Numbered from the stretch's first letter, positions 5,912-14,224 are shown. The stretch is DNA of 22,169 nt from CAIXQW01 sp046049675 (GCA_046049675.1 JBJORA010000121.1:1-22169); one strand, 5' to 3'. Notes: generated by a model from the sequence alone, not told the origin. A program made the numbers and translations.

Positions 5912-6742
5912 TTACAGCTTCTGCACCTTACCCTGCGCGATTATCGCCTTACTCGCATTAGCAACAATCACCTGATAAATGCCCGCCTGTAAATTGCTAA
6001 GGTCTAGTTGCTGCTGTTGTCCATAGAGCTTTTGCTGCAGTACAAGTCGACCCATAGCGTCGCATACCATAACTTGTGCGCCATCAAGCACAGTATTTCT
6101 GCTTTGAACAGTAATATGGCCCGTAGTAGCTGTTGGAAAAATAGTTGGGGCACAATTATCGGCACACTGCTCTGCTATTGGAGTAGGATAACCTGTTGTA
6201 AGTGTTAGATCGTCAATGGCATAGAAATTAACTTCTGGGCTTGCAGTAAGGCTTTGCGTAGCGATGAGTATTTCTCCGTAGCCTGCCTCCATACTATCAA
6301 TATTGATTGATATCTTTTTCCATCCTCCGCCGAGTGATGCAGAGTCGGTTAGCAGGCCAGTTGTGACAAATAGTGCTGTATCTAAAGCGCCATTTCTGAA
6401 ACTGATGCCCAGCAAATCTGCTGAGCTGCCAGAGGCATTGAAGCATTTGATATAGAATTCAAGTCGACAGTTGTATCGCTTGCTAAGGTTTACAAAGACC
6501 TGCGATACAGTAATATCAGCACCTTCGTTTGCATACTTATATAGGCCTACATAATAATCGCCTGTGTGCGCTGTTTCAAATTTTTCTATTGGAGGCCAAC
6601 CTGGTTGTGTATAATTGGTATCCTCCCACACATTGGCTCCGGCACCACTTTGCTCAAAGCTTTCGTCGTTGATAAATTGTGTTTGCGCAAGGGCTGCCGA
6701 GCTGCACAGGAGATAGATGAATAGTGTAAATAGATTTTTCAT
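5912..6742 (-). CDS. Secreted protein with T9SS C-terminal sorting domain
   Basis: The 276-residue protein has a signal peptide (1-19, MKNLFTLFIYLLCSSAALA, cut before QTQF). A jelly-roll-like, lectin/carbohydrate-binding type domain (about 20-190) contains the EFYIKCFNASGSSAD stretch. A C-terminal type IX sorting domain (about 200-276) has the usual pattern: PTATTG, VMVCDAMGRLV, LDLSNLQAGIYQVIV and a basic end. Such proteins cross the outer membrane by the T9SS and are attached to the surface or released, with the CTD removed. A TAnnTTTG box 23 nt upstream suggests it is transcribed alone. Its ligand is unknown. The sorting domain is certain; the N-terminal domain type is a guess from general pattern. 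Confidence 0.85.
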   Translation of the reverse strand: MKNLFTLFIYLLCSSAALAQTQFINDESFEQSGAGANVWEDTNYTQPGWPPIEKFETAHTGDYYVGLYKYANEGADITVSQVFVNLSKRYNCRLEFYIKCFNASGSSADLLGISFRNGALDTALFVTTGLLTDSASLGGGWKKISINIDSMEAGYGEILIATQSLTASPEVNFYAIDDLTLTTGYPTPIAEQCADNCAPTIFPTATTGHITVQSRNTVLDGAQVMVCDAMGRLVLQQKLYGQQQQLDLSNLQAGIYQVIVANASKAIIAQGKVQKL

Positions 6743-6765
6743 GCCTTGTAAATTTGCTTTGAAAG

Positions 6766-6773
6766 CAAAGGTA
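6766..6773 (-). promoter_or_regulatory. -7 box of the T9SS-sorted protein gene
   Basis: On the minus strand TACCTTTG matches TAnnTTTG and lies 23 nt before the ATG at 6742. No clear -33 element was seen. Confidence 0.5.
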
Positions 6774-7010
6774 GAAATCTAAGCAGGGTAGCGGATGCTC
6801 CAATGAGTGAATGGCTGGTTTGGGTTAGTGTAGCGCTAAAAGTGCTGCAAAAGCCTATGTGCGATGCAATGCGCTTTAATACTAGTTAGTTGGGCAACAA
6901 CGCAAGGGCTTAAGCTATAAAAAATGCCACATTGAGAAAGCTCCAAGAAATTTATTGTTTGGCAATTGACTTAAGGTGCCAGCAGTAGGCACTACTAGCT
7001 CAGTATAGCC
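6774..7010. other. Gene-free stretch
   Basis: No open frame or recognisable RNA was seen between the promoter of the T9SS-protein gene and the terminator of the next operon. The whole gene-free interval is 6743-7092. Confidence 0.5.
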
Positions 7011-7065
7011 TAAAAAGCAGATTTTGCAACTAAACATCCTTTCGAACTGCTTGGTTGCAAAATCT
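7011..7065 (-). terminator. Terminator of the cytochrome/monooxygenase operon
   Basis: A perfect 12-bp inverted repeat (AGATTTTGCAAC 7019-7030 / GTTGCAAAATCT 7054-7065) has a 23-nt loop containing TTCGAA. Read on the minus strand the stem is followed by GCTTTTTAGG, a short T-tract. It lies 28 nt past the end of the last gene. The long loop is somewhat unusual for a terminator, so a regulatory RNA role is also possible. Confidence 0.6.
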
Positions 7066-7092
7066 ATATAAACAAAAAATAGATAATAAAAC

Positions 7093-7743
7093 CTACAACA
7101 AGGTTGCGAGGCCCTTTCTCACGCCTATTTTAATTGGCGTTTGATACAAGCCTAGGGGCACGTCCGCACCATAAGGATTTCTAACGTACATAATGTTTGC
7201 TCCGATGTATGCAGCCATTTCATATTTTGGCAGCTTGTATCCAAGCTCTGCGCTTAAACGCACATTTTGCCTATTGTATTGCCACTTGCCAGGGTATACA
7301 CTCGGCTCCCATACATTGTTTTCATACGTATAGACGATGTCTGCGCGTTTTGCTTGCTGAATGCCAAGACCCATGCCTAAGCCAGCTGAAAACCCCTTGT
7401 AGATTTTCTTTTCAAAACCTCCCACAAGTGTAATGCCAATGCTTTTATCGACATACTTATAGTCGTGATAGTTAAGTTCAAGCCCATAGTAGCGACGAGT
7501 TCTACTATTTGCTTTGTAGGTTTTCTCAATGCCAATAGCATACCACGGTTTTATAGGATTACTAAAAACATTTGGCGTGCCTATTACATTGAAGAAATTG
7601 ATGTCTTTAGTATGCGCAACACTTGCAGTAACAGCATACTTATGTTTATCAAAAAAAGGCTTTTTGGCTTTGTCTTTTTCTTGAGCAAAAACGTAGCTTG
7701 TTTGTATTAGAATTATTGCTGCAATTATAGATATATTTTTCAT
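7093..7743 (-). CDS. Predicted outer-membrane beta-barrel protein, last gene of the operon
   Basis: This 216-residue protein has a signal peptide (about 1-20, cut after YVFA). The mature chain has repeated amphipathic strands (YYGLELNYHDYKY, GFSAGLGMGLGI, VRLSAELGYKL, MAAYIGANIMYV) and a terminal basic strand IKIGVRKGL, as in small Bacteroidota outer-membrane barrels. It starts 20 nt after the copper-protein gene and shares its operon with the monooxygenase-like and cytochrome-like lipoproteins. It may anchor or feed them at the outer membrane, but that is inference. No specific family was recognised. Confidence 0.72.
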   Translation of the reverse strand: MKNISIIAAIILIQTSYVFAQEKDKAKKPFFDKHKYAVTASVAHTKDINFFNVIGTPNVFSNPIKPWYAIGIEKTYKANSRTRRYYGLELNYHDYKYVDKSIGITLVGGFEKKIYKGFSAGLGMGLGIQQAKRADIVYTYENNVWEPSVYPGKWQYNRQNVRLSAELGYKLPKYEMAAYIGANIMYVRNPYGADVPLGLYQTPIKIGVRKGLATLL

Positions 7744-7763
7744 TTGTATAAATCTGCTTTTGT

Positions 7764-8702
7764 TTAAAGAGCACGTGAATAAAAGAATAGAAAGTTCATC
7801 TCGTCTTCGCTGGTTACACCGTATTTCACCTCACGACTACTTTCATTAAAATAAGTAACAATTGTACGAAGGCCTTCACCTTTTTCTAATACGAGCGGTT
7901 TATTAGCAAAATTGGCAATCACTGGATGTTGGTAATCAGAACTTTCAAGAACAACCTCGCCATTGCGCGCACCACCTACAACTTCTACAACATATTTCTT
8001 TCCTCTTTTATGATAGTGAGGCGTCATCAATATAATTTCTGTTTTGCGGTTGAAAATAGCTGTGTCAATTAAGATTGTTTCTTTGTTTGGTGGCAACACC
8101 AAAGTGGCATTATTGTCCAATAAGTCATTTTCAAGAATTTTTTGTACGTTCTCTTTTGCAGTGGTGTAAATATTGCAAAAGACCTCGCCAAAACGGACTT
8201 CGTTGGTTTTATTAAAGTAATGCGGATTAGCCAACCACTTTACCTGCGGATCTAGGCGCAGCGCATAACCAGCTGGCAGCTCCAGGGTGTAGTCAGAGCT
8301 TTGTGCTTCATACACAATTACATTTCTATTTACTGCTGAGGCCACATTCAAATTACCATCCATATTGTTTTGGTCTATCATAACATCTGCTGGCGGTAAA
8401 GGGAAATCAGGCGTTTCATAAATTGTACTTAGCACAAAGTGGTGCGTACCTTGTCTTCCAAGACTTCTAATTTTTGTAACGTAAATTTCAGTTGGATTAT
8501 TGAGGTCCTTTCTAATAAATACTTCTCGTTCAAAATTGGCAGGTATTGGAAAAGCTGGTATGTGAATTTGATACCCACTATCAGCCGGCAATGTTGGTAG
8601 GCCCACAAAATCATTGGGAATATCGCTTGGATTGTACTTAATCGTTTTCGTGCAAGCTGCTAGCATAAGGCAAGCTGCGGCTATCATTGTAATCTTCTTC
8701 AT
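7764..8702 (-). CDS. PHM-like type II copper monooxygenase lipoprotein
   Basis: This 312-residue lipoprotein has a lipobox LAAC with C17. It has the two-domain layout of ascorbate-dependent type II copper monooxygenases (PHM, dopamine beta-hydroxylase). The expected ligands are all present: H87-H88 (GTHHFVLST) and H161 (ANPHYFNKT) for the first copper, and H229 and H231 (MTPHYHKRGKKY) and M302 (TSEDEMNFLFFY) for the second. Family members hydroxylate C-H bonds with electrons delivered one at a time to the coppers. The gene lies 22 nt after a cytochrome-c-like lipoprotein that could be the electron donor, replacing ascorbate. The substrate is unknown. The fold assignment rests on spacing and order of ligands, read by eye, and is fairly secure. 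Confidence 0.8.
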   Translation of the reverse strand: MKKITMIAAACLMLAACTKTIKYNPSDIPNDFVGLPTLPADSGYQIHIPAFPIPANFEREVFIRKDLNNPTEIYVTKIRSLGRQGTHHFVLSTIYETPDFPLPPADVMIDQNNMDGNLNVASAVNRNVIVYEAQSSDYTLELPAGYALRLDPQVKWLANPHYFNKTNEVRFGEVFCNIYTTAKENVQKILENDLLDNNATLVLPPNKETILIDTAIFNRKTEIILMTPHYHKRGKKYVVEVVGGARNGEVVLESSDYQHPVIANFANKPLVLEKGEGLRTIVTYFNESSREVKYGVTSEDEMNFLFFYSRAL

Positions 8703-8724
8703 TGCTATGTATATTGTTTGATTT

Positions 8725-9210
8725 TTAATGTGCTTCTAATAATTTGTAATCAGCTACAATGCCAGTTTTAGGTGCGCCAGCGTTAATCCACTGTTTAATA
8801 AATTCTATCTCGTTGGCTTTAAGCGCATTGGCACCAAGCGGCATTTGATTGCCAAACTTGTAGCTTGTCCAAGCGCACTTAGTAAACAAAAAGCTACTGT
8901 CCGGACTATTAGGCACCACTAGGCGTAAGTTGGCATTTTTTGCGTCTGCATTTTTGGGAGCCACATTGACAAGCCTTTCATATACATCTACACCTTCCAG
9001 CACTAGTCCATGCTGCACATTGCTTGCCGCTGCAGTATTATGGCAGCCACTACTATTACAGCTATGCTTAAATATATGCAATTGCATGTTCTGAAAACTT
9101 GCAACATTAGGGTCTACAACTTCTGTAGTCGTGGTTTTCTTTTTACACTGCGCCATTACTAAGCAAACCAATAAAGCTACACAACTTAAAGAAATTTTTC
9201 TTAAACTCAT
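8725..9210 (-). CDS. Cytochrome-c-like heme lipoprotein (CX4CH)
   Basis: The 161-residue product begins with a hydrophobic signal ending in VMAQC (C22, a tolerable Bacteroidota lipobox with Gln before Cys). The heme site is C51-NSSG-C56-H57, a CX4CH variant instead of CXXCH, and M123 in QMPLG is the probable sixth ligand. The IEFIKQWINAGAP stretch near the end is typical of Bacteroidota/Planctomycetes c-type domains. The frame stays open to 9303, but the ATG at 9210 places the signal peptide at the N-terminus and sits behind a TAnnTTTG box. It is first in a three-gene operon with the PHM-like protein and a beta-barrel, so an electron-donor role is likely by context. Confidence 0.82.
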   Translation of the reverse strand: MSLRKISLSCVALLVCLVMAQCKKKTTTTEVVDPNVASFQNMQLHIFKHSCNSSGCHNTAAASNVQHGLVLEGVDVYERLVNVAPKNADAKNANLRLVVPNSPDSSFLFTKCAWTSYKFGNQMPLGANALKANEIEFIKQWINAGAPKTGIVADYKLLEAH

Positions 9211-9231
9211 ACTATGTTTTATTTGTTGGCA

Positions 9232-9239
9232 CAAAAGTA
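9232..9239 (-). promoter_or_regulatory. -7 box of the cytochrome/monooxygenase operon
   Basis: TACTTTTG on the minus strand matches TAnnTTTG and lies 21 nt before the ATG at 9210. It is back to back with the kinase promoter within a 143-nt divergent control region. Confidence 0.6.
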
Positions 9240-9336
9240 CTTGCCTACTAGTACAATAATTAATGTTCATGGATGAAACGCGTAAAAAATGGATGTACGG
9301 CAATTTGGCATAAAAAGTTAAAGCTTTAATAAATAG

Positions 9337-9344
9337 TACATTTG
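9337..9344 (+). promoter_or_regulatory. -7 box of the kinase/regulator operon
   Basis: TACATTTG matches TAnnTTTG with only 9 nt between it and the ATG at 9354, so the transcript should have a leader of only a few bases. A TTG at 9342 in the same frame is part of the box and cannot be the start if this promoter is used. Confidence 0.6.
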
Positions 9345-9353
9345 CAGCGCACT

Positions 9354-10364
9354 ATGTCACTGAAGCAACGCATCTTACTTGAAATATTCTTTTTGGTTGT
9401 AATATATTTTGCATACCAAAGTGACAGTCTTGATGTTCCTCGCGAAGAATTGGTTGTTTATATCATAAGTTTTTTTATTTTGTACGTACATGGCATGGTC
9501 AATAGATTTTTTATTCTGCCAATGTTGATTACGCATAAAAAAATCTTTCATTTCATTATCCTTGCGGCAGTTTGGCTAACCATTTGCGCATACTTGCAGT
9601 TTCAAATTGAACTTAATTTTGTAGCTAAATTTAGACCTGAATTAGCAAGATATATTACCCTGCTAAGTAGCGCCAAGCAATGCTTGTTGAGCTTGTTTAT
9701 AATGAGTGCAATGGAGTTTGTAGTGCAACAAGCACAGCAAGAAAAGTACAAAGCCAATAACAAGTTGCTCCTGCAACAACTAGAAAGTGCCAACCTTAAA
9801 GCACAATTAAATCCACACTTCTTATTCAATAGCCTTAATAATGCTTATGGTATTAGTTTAAATGAGCCTGCACGCGCACCAGAATACATTTTGAGTTTAG
9901 CGCAACTTATGCGTTACCAACTAGAAAGTACTAAACACGAGCAAGTCTTGCTGCAACAGGAAATTGATTTTGTAAAAAACTACGTAGCACTAGAAAAGGA
10001 GCGTATAGGTAAGCGATGTGATATTAACTTTGAGTGTAGCGTTACGATAGAACAACAAAACTCGTTAACAATTATGCCAATGGTATTTATGGCATTTGTG
10101 GAGAACGCTGTGAAGCACGGAACTGCAAGTATTGATAAATCATTCATCAATATTGATCTAAGTGGTGCTGGCAATACGATTGATTGTGTTATTGAAAACT
10201 CAGTGCCACAGCACAAGACAAAAATAGAAAGCACAGGAACTGGTTTAGCCAATATTCAAAAACGTTTGCAATTGGTTTATCCACACAAACACACACTTAG
10301 TGTTTCGCACACCTCAACCACCTATAAGGTGAGTATTTCAATCACGCTTTCAAGTGCTAAGTAA
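9354..10364 (+). CDS. LytS-family sensor histidine kinase
   Basis: This is a 336-residue membrane kinase with four predicted transmembrane segments (about 8-21, 32-49, 64-82, 107-125), a coiled linker (126-150) and a His_kinase domain. The phospho-acceptor is H155 in QLNPHFLFNSLN. The ATP-binding domain has N251 in VENAVKHG and a glycine loop at STGTGLANIQKRL (293-305). There is no separate input domain, so the membrane part is probably the sensor. The LytTR regulator gene starts 1 nt after the stop. It diverges from the cytochrome/copper-monooxygenase operon, a plausible target. The start is ATG 9354, because the upstream TTG lies in the promoter. Confidence 0.92.
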   Translation: MSLKQRILLEIFFLVVIYFAYQSDSLDVPREELVVYIISFFILYVHGMVNRFFILPMLITHKKIFHFIILAAVWLTICAYLQFQIELNFVAKFRPELARYITLLSSAKQCLLSLFIMSAMEFVVQQAQQEKYKANNKLLLQQLESANLKAQLNPHFLFNSLNNAYGISLNEPARAPEYILSLAQLMRYQLESTKHEQVLLQQEIDFVKNYVALEKERIGKRCDINFECSVTIEQQNSLTIMPMVFMAFVENAVKHGTASIDKSFINIDLSGAGNTIDCVIENSVPQHKTKIESTGTGLANIQKRLQLVYPHKHTLSVSHTSTTYKVSISITLSSAK

Positions 10365-10365
10365 G

Positions 10366-11058
10366 ATGATTAGATGTATTATAGTAGACGACGAACAACA
10401 GCCGCACGGCATCATTAAAAATTATGCGCAACGCTACGGCGATATAGAAATTCTAGGGCATGCCTACAATGCAGTAGAGGCACAAGATTTACTAGAAAAA
10501 CATGCGGTTGATTTGGTTTTTTTGGATATACAAATGCCAGAAATAACTGGCTTAGATTTTATTAAGTCGTTAAACCAACTGCCTAATATTATTCTCATTA
10601 CTGCCTACAGCGATTTTGCCTTAGACGGATTTGATTTAGGTGTTGTTGACTACTTGCTTAAGCCTGTGCCCTACGAACGTTTTGAAAAGGCCATTGCTAA
10701 GTTGCAAAAGATACTTAGTAACAAGCCGGAAGATGATTTGCCGCCGTTGCAGTTTAGGGTAGGAGGTATCACCAAGCTGTTTGAAGTGAACAGTATCAGC
10801 TATTTTCAAAGCCTAAGTAATTATGTAAAAATTTGGACTGGTAGCCAAAGCTATCTTACAATCGGCACACTTACTGAGCTTGAGAATTCGCTGCCTAAAG
10901 GGAAATTCGTTAGAATTCACAAATCATACCTTGTGCCAATTGCTGCGCTTAAATCGCTCAAGAATTTGCAGTTTGTGACCATAGATAAAACAAAGCTGCC
11001 AATTGGTAGAACGTATAGAAATATTGTCAAGCAATTGTTGAACGATGTTATACAATAA
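10366..11058 (+). CDS. LytTR-family response regulator
   Basis: The 230-residue protein has a receiver domain (1-120) with acidic D8-D9, phospho-acceptor D54 (VFLDIQMP), the ITAYSD threonine motif and KPV lysine. A C-terminal LytTR DNA-binding domain (about 130-228) has the usual SNYVKIW, FVRIHKSYLV and LPIGRTYR segments. LytTR proteins bind direct repeats and are partnered with LytS-type kinases such as the one immediately upstream, with which it is translationally linked (TAA-G-ATG). GTG at 10354 is an alternative start overlapping the kinase, but MIRCIIVDDE is the normal beginning of the family. A strong terminator follows at 11161. Confidence 0.94.
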   Translation: MIRCIIVDDEQQPHGIIKNYAQRYGDIEILGHAYNAVEAQDLLEKHAVDLVFLDIQMPEITGLDFIKSLNQLPNIILITAYSDFALDGFDLGVVDYLLKPVPYERFEKAIAKLQKILSNKPEDDLPPLQFRVGGITKLFEVNSISYFQSLSNYVKIWTGSQSYLTIGTLTELENSLPKGKFVRIHKSYLVPIAALKSLKNLQFVTIDKTKLPIGRTYRNIVKQLLNDVIQ

Positions 11059-11160
11059 CACCTTAGCGGGTTTTACACATAGTATCAGGTTTTTGATCGT
11101 GTCCGCAAAATGAAATCCCCCTTTAATGCATCTGCAAAGTTGTAAACTTAATACAAACAA

Positions 11161-11196
11161 CAAAGGCGTCCTTTACAGAACGCCTTTGCATTTTTT
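11161..11196. terminator. Rho-independent terminator between convergent genes
   Basis: A perfect 9-bp stem, CAAAGGCGT (11161-11169) / ACGCCTTTG (11180-11188), is followed by CA and six T residues (11191-11196). It ends the kinase/regulator operon. On the minus strand the stem is followed by TTGTTTG, so it may also act weakly for the converging gene. Confidence 0.88.
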
Positions 11197-11217
11197 GTTG
11201 TTAAATGATATAATAAT

Positions 11218-12318
11218 TTATTGAGCACTCAACTTCAATGAAGTTGTCTTACCAGCTTTACGAACAATCTGTACAACATAATTACCAGTTGCAAGGTTGC
11301 GCAGCTCTAGCTTATTGCCATTAATGCTGTTGTGGCTTTGAATTGTTTGACCCATATTGTTTACTACATTAACGCGCTGAATGTTACTAGCATCGCTAAA
11401 CGTAATTGTTGTAGTACCAGTGAATGGATTTGGTGCAGCGCTAATGATTTCTTCTACATATTTACCTACAGAAGCTGGACGAGCAGGGCTACAGCTCTCC
11501 CAACGATAGCTAACATTTACAATAGCACCAGCTGGTTGGCTAGTAAGATCTAGAAAACGATTGCCACTGCTTAAATCTAAACAGCTACTATCGCCAACAA
11601 AGTTTGATTTTTGCTCGCTGAACTGATATGTTGTATCTGGATTCGCCATTGTATCTGTGTAGTTCCAGTTTGTAGCGCGTAAGAACTTGTACTGATAGTT
11701 TTTGTTAAGCACATTAAGTGTCTTAGTATAAACTTTACTGCCAGGTAATACTTCGCTCATGCCAATTAAACCAGGAGACCAGTTGGCATAACCAGCATCG
11801 GTACCAATGTTACCAGCAAGGCTAATGCTATCTAGGTCTACGCATCCAGCAGGAATTGTTCTATCAACACCCCATACGTCCAAAGTGAAATTAACTGTTA
11901 CTGCATTAATCACCGCGCACTGAGTGTCGCATGTGTTAAGGCAATAAGGTCCACAATTTACAGTGCCGCCCGCGGTAATGGTAAACTCACGATTGCCGCC
12001 ATTGTTAGCGCATGCACTTGGTACACCTTCATAATCCGCATTGCCACCTGCAGTTGCAAACGTTCTGAATTTGTACGAATACGTGCCAGCAGGTACATTA
12101 GAAACAGTACCAGCCCATGTGTTGCCACCGACATTCGTTAAGATTAATGCATCGCCCCAGTTATTTCCGAGACCTGCTGGGTTAACCCAATCGCCTGTTA
12201 CATCAACAGAAACAACAGGTGGTGCGCTTGGAATTCGCACAACAAAGTTAACGGTTCCTTGAGCTAATGCAAGTAAGCTGCAACCTGCAAAAGCCATTGT
12301 AAGTAATAATCTTTTCAT
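11218..12318 (-). CDS. T9SS-sorted protein with two starch-binding-like modules
   Basis: The 366-residue product has a signal peptide (1-19, cut before QGTV). Two consecutive beta-sandwich modules of the carbohydrate/starch-binding-like type cover about 20-130 and 135-285. Each begins with a VNF-V/T-L-like strand and contains GNTWAGTVSNVPAGTYSYKF or its counterpart KVYTKTLNVLNKNYQYKF, the ligand-presenting pattern of CBM20/CBM48-like folds. A type IX sorting domain (about 292-366, AAPNPFTGTTTITF ... LATGNYVVQIV) ends the protein. Several cysteines between modules (CGPYCLNTCDTQC) may form disulfides. No catalytic domain is present. A TATCTTAG string at 12353-12346 could be a weak -7 box. The module assignment is moderately sure, the sorting domain certain. 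Confidence 0.88.
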   Translation of the reverse strand: MKRLLLTMAFAGCSLLALAQGTVNFVVRIPSAPPVVSVDVTGDWVNPAGLGNNWGDALILTNVGGNTWAGTVSNVPAGTYSYKFRTFATAGGNADYEGVPSACANNGGNREFTITAGGTVNCGPYCLNTCDTQCAVINAVTVNFTLDVWGVDRTIPAGCVDLDSISLAGNIGTDAGYANWSPGLIGMSEVLPGSKVYTKTLNVLNKNYQYKFLRATNWNYTDTMANPDTTYQFSEQKSNFVGDSSCLDLSSGNRFLDLTSQPAGAIVNVSYRWESCSPARPASVGKYVEEIISAAPNPFTGTTTITFSDASNIQRVNVVNNMGQTIQSHNSINGNKLELRNLATGNYVVQIVRKAGKTTSLKLSAQ

Positions 12319-12389
12319 TTTCTTTTAGATAATCTTTTATAGCCGCTAAGATATAACAAATAAGTAATATGAAACGAAAGTCAGGGATT

Positions 12390-13043
12390 TTAAAATTTTA
12401 CTTTTTTCACACAGCGCATACCATTTGCTAAGAATACATTGTCTGGGCAAACTATTGTTTGGTTTTTCATCGTTGTGGTCGCAAAAATAGTGTCATTAAG
12501 AGCGGTATTGATGGCCTTGTAAACCAATTCAGTACAGTATAGTTGCTCATTCGTTGCTAAGTCAAATTGCATGTCAAAAGTATATCCTTTAGTTACTGCT
12601 GCTAGTATAAAGCTATCTAGTCGCACTAGTTGTTGTGGCAAGAAAGGATACCTATAAATGCCCATAGCATTATTATGCCTTGGAGAAAAGAAAACGTGGG
12701 CACTGTCTTTTTGTATCCGTTTATTAGGATTTTCATTGCCACCTATGCTATGGTAAATCCATCCTTTGCCTGCACTGTCAAGCAGGTAAAGGCCACAGTG
12801 GCTAAAGCTTTTATCTTGTAAATTGCATCTGCTAAACAAGTCACTAATGGCATCGCTTCCGCGTCTGAATACAATATCTCCGGGCTGCAGTAAGTTGCAT
12901 GCGCTATCAATCTTTAGCAATGCTTCTTTATTGCTGGCAAGTGGGGCATCATTATGTTGTGTACGCCATCGGTCGCAGCCAAGCAAGCCAAAAAATAGCA
13001 GTGTAATTAAAATAGAACAACTGCTACTCTTTATTGCCCTCAT
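12390..13043 (-). CDS. YiiX-like NlpC/P60-superfamily lipoprotein hydrolase
   Basis: The 217-residue product is a lipoprotein (hydrophobic segment 11-22, FFGLLGC with C23). It has the permuted papain-like order of the YiiX/YebB group: GDIVFRRGSD at 55-64, H82 in FSHCGLY, and C170 in YCTELVYKA as the presumed nucleophile. These enzymes are amidase/peptidase-like and act on lipid or cell-wall amides in the envelope. The open frame extends further upstream, but ATG 13043 gives a proper lipoprotein signal. This start overlaps the end of phoH by 20 nt in another frame, suggesting coupled translation. The substrate is unknown. Confidence 0.85.
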   Translation of the reverse strand: MRAIKSSSCSILITLLFFGLLGCDRWRTQHNDAPLASNKEALLKIDSACNLLQPGDIVFRRGSDAISDLFSRCNLQDKSFSHCGLYLLDSAGKGWIYHSIGGNENPNKRIQKDSAHVFFSPRHNNAMGIYRYPFLPQQLVRLDSFILAAVTKGYTFDMQFDLATNEQLYCTELVYKAINTALNDTIFATTTMKNQTIVCPDNVFLANGMRCVKKVKF

Positions 13044-14073
13044 GTATGGCCTTATCTCGCTCTTCTTTTTTGCGTTGCTTACGATCTTCTTCCTGAGCTT
13101 CTTCTTTAACACGTTCTGTTTCGTATGCTCTAATAATTTGCTTTACCAAGCGGTGGCGTACTACGTCCTCCTCATCAAGCTCAATGTGGCCAATACCATC
13201 AATGCGCTTCAGAATTCGCGAGGCTTTAGCAAGTCCACTCATTTGATTTTTCGGTAAATCAATTTGCGTTAGATCGCCCGTAATAATCGCCTTTGCATTG
13301 GCGCCTATGCGCGTCAAAAACATTTTAAGCTGCAAGTCCGTACAGTTCTGTGCTTCATCTAAAATAATAAATGAGTTATCCAAAGTACGACCACGCATAT
13401 ATGCAAGTGGAGCAATCTCAATCACACGGTTTTGCAAGTAATAGCTTAGTTTATCTGCCGGTATCATATCGTCCAAAGCATCATACAATGGTCGGAGATA
13501 GGGGTCGATTTTTTCTTTTAAGTCACCAGGTAAAAAACCTAGACTTTCGCCTGCTTCAACTGCTGGACGTGTAAGAATTATTTTCTTAACAGCTTTATTC
13601 TTAAGCGCACGAACTGCTATTGCAACTGCTGTATACGTTTTACCAGTACCGGCTGGGCCGATGGCAAAAATAATATCGTTGTTATCAGCAGAGCTCACAA
13701 GCTTGCGTTGATTGACTGTGCGGGCACGTACAACTTTACCATTTGGTCCAAGTACAAGAAAATCGCTAAATGCATCATTTAACTTTGGCTCCATACCATT
13801 CTCGCCTGTTGCAGCTATTTCTTCGTCGCCAAGTAATTGTGCAAAATAGCTTTCGCTCAAGCTCCCATTGCGTTCAATGTATTGCACAACGAGCTCAATT
13901 TTTTCTTTCGCCGTCTTTATCATATCTGGCTGTCCCGCTATTTTAATTTGGGTGCCACGACTGATAATTTTAAGTAACGGAAAAGTTCGCTTCAGTATAT
14001 CAAGCTTATTATTATTAATGCCAAAAAATTCTATAGGATTGATGCTTTCTAAGTTTAATATCGCCTCTGTCAA
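13024..14073 (-). CDS. phoH: PhoH family P-loop ATPase
   Basis: The 349-residue protein has an N-terminal KH-like segment (about 30-68, SRGTQIKIAGQP) and a PhoH NTPase domain. The domain has Walker A GPAGTGKT (139-146), the KKIILTRPAVEAGESLGFLP block (163-182), Walker B FIILDEAQN (235-243) and GDLTQIDLP (266-274). A highly charged tail (320-349) ends it. PhoH proteins are cytosolic ATPases linked to RNA metabolism. The start is TTG at 14073, supported by a canonical AGGAGG 10 nt upstream; the beginning MTEAILNLESI is what is expected for Bacteroidota PhoH. It overlaps the YiiX-like gene and diverges from the E1 gene. Confidence 0.95.
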   Translation of the reverse strand: MTEAILNLESINPIEFFGINNNKLDILKRTFPLLKIISRGTQIKIAGQPDMIKTAKEKIELVVQYIERNGSLSESYFAQLLGDEEIAATGENGMEPKLNDAFSDFLVLGPNGKVVRARTVNQRKLVSSADNNDIIFAIGPAGTGKTYTAVAIAVRALKNKAVKKIILTRPAVEAGESLGFLPGDLKEKIDPYLRPLYDALDDMIPADKLSYYLQNRVIEIAPLAYMRGRTLDNSFIILDEAQNCTDLQLKMFLTRIGANAKAIITGDLTQIDLPKNQMSGLAKASRILKRIDGIGHIELDEEDVVRHRLVKQIIRAYETERVKEEAQEEDRKQRKKEERDKAIHEGNKE

Positions 14074-14083
14074 AATCGATAGT

Positions 14084-14090
14084 CCTCCTT
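14084..14090 (-). promoter_or_regulatory. Canonical Shine-Dalgarno that fixes the phoH TTG start
   Basis: On the minus strand AAGGAGG is followed 10 nt later by the TTG at 14073. It is the only strong Shine-Dalgarno sequence noticed in the window. It decides the start codon where no in-frame ATG exists. Confidence 0.65.
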
Positions 14091-14224
14091 TTGTAATTTC
14101 TTTATTTCAAAGGCAAGGTAATAGCATTTGCTACATGTTATGATCAATTTTATACACATATTATACTATAATGTGCTAATCTTTATTATACCCATATCTG
14201 CCATGTTGGTGCCTCGTTTACTCC

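Noticed and set aside
12823..13257. 144-codon + strand frame
   Set aside because: It is antisense to phoH and the YiiX-like gene, both strongly supported; its hydrophobic translation is an artefact of the antisense frame.
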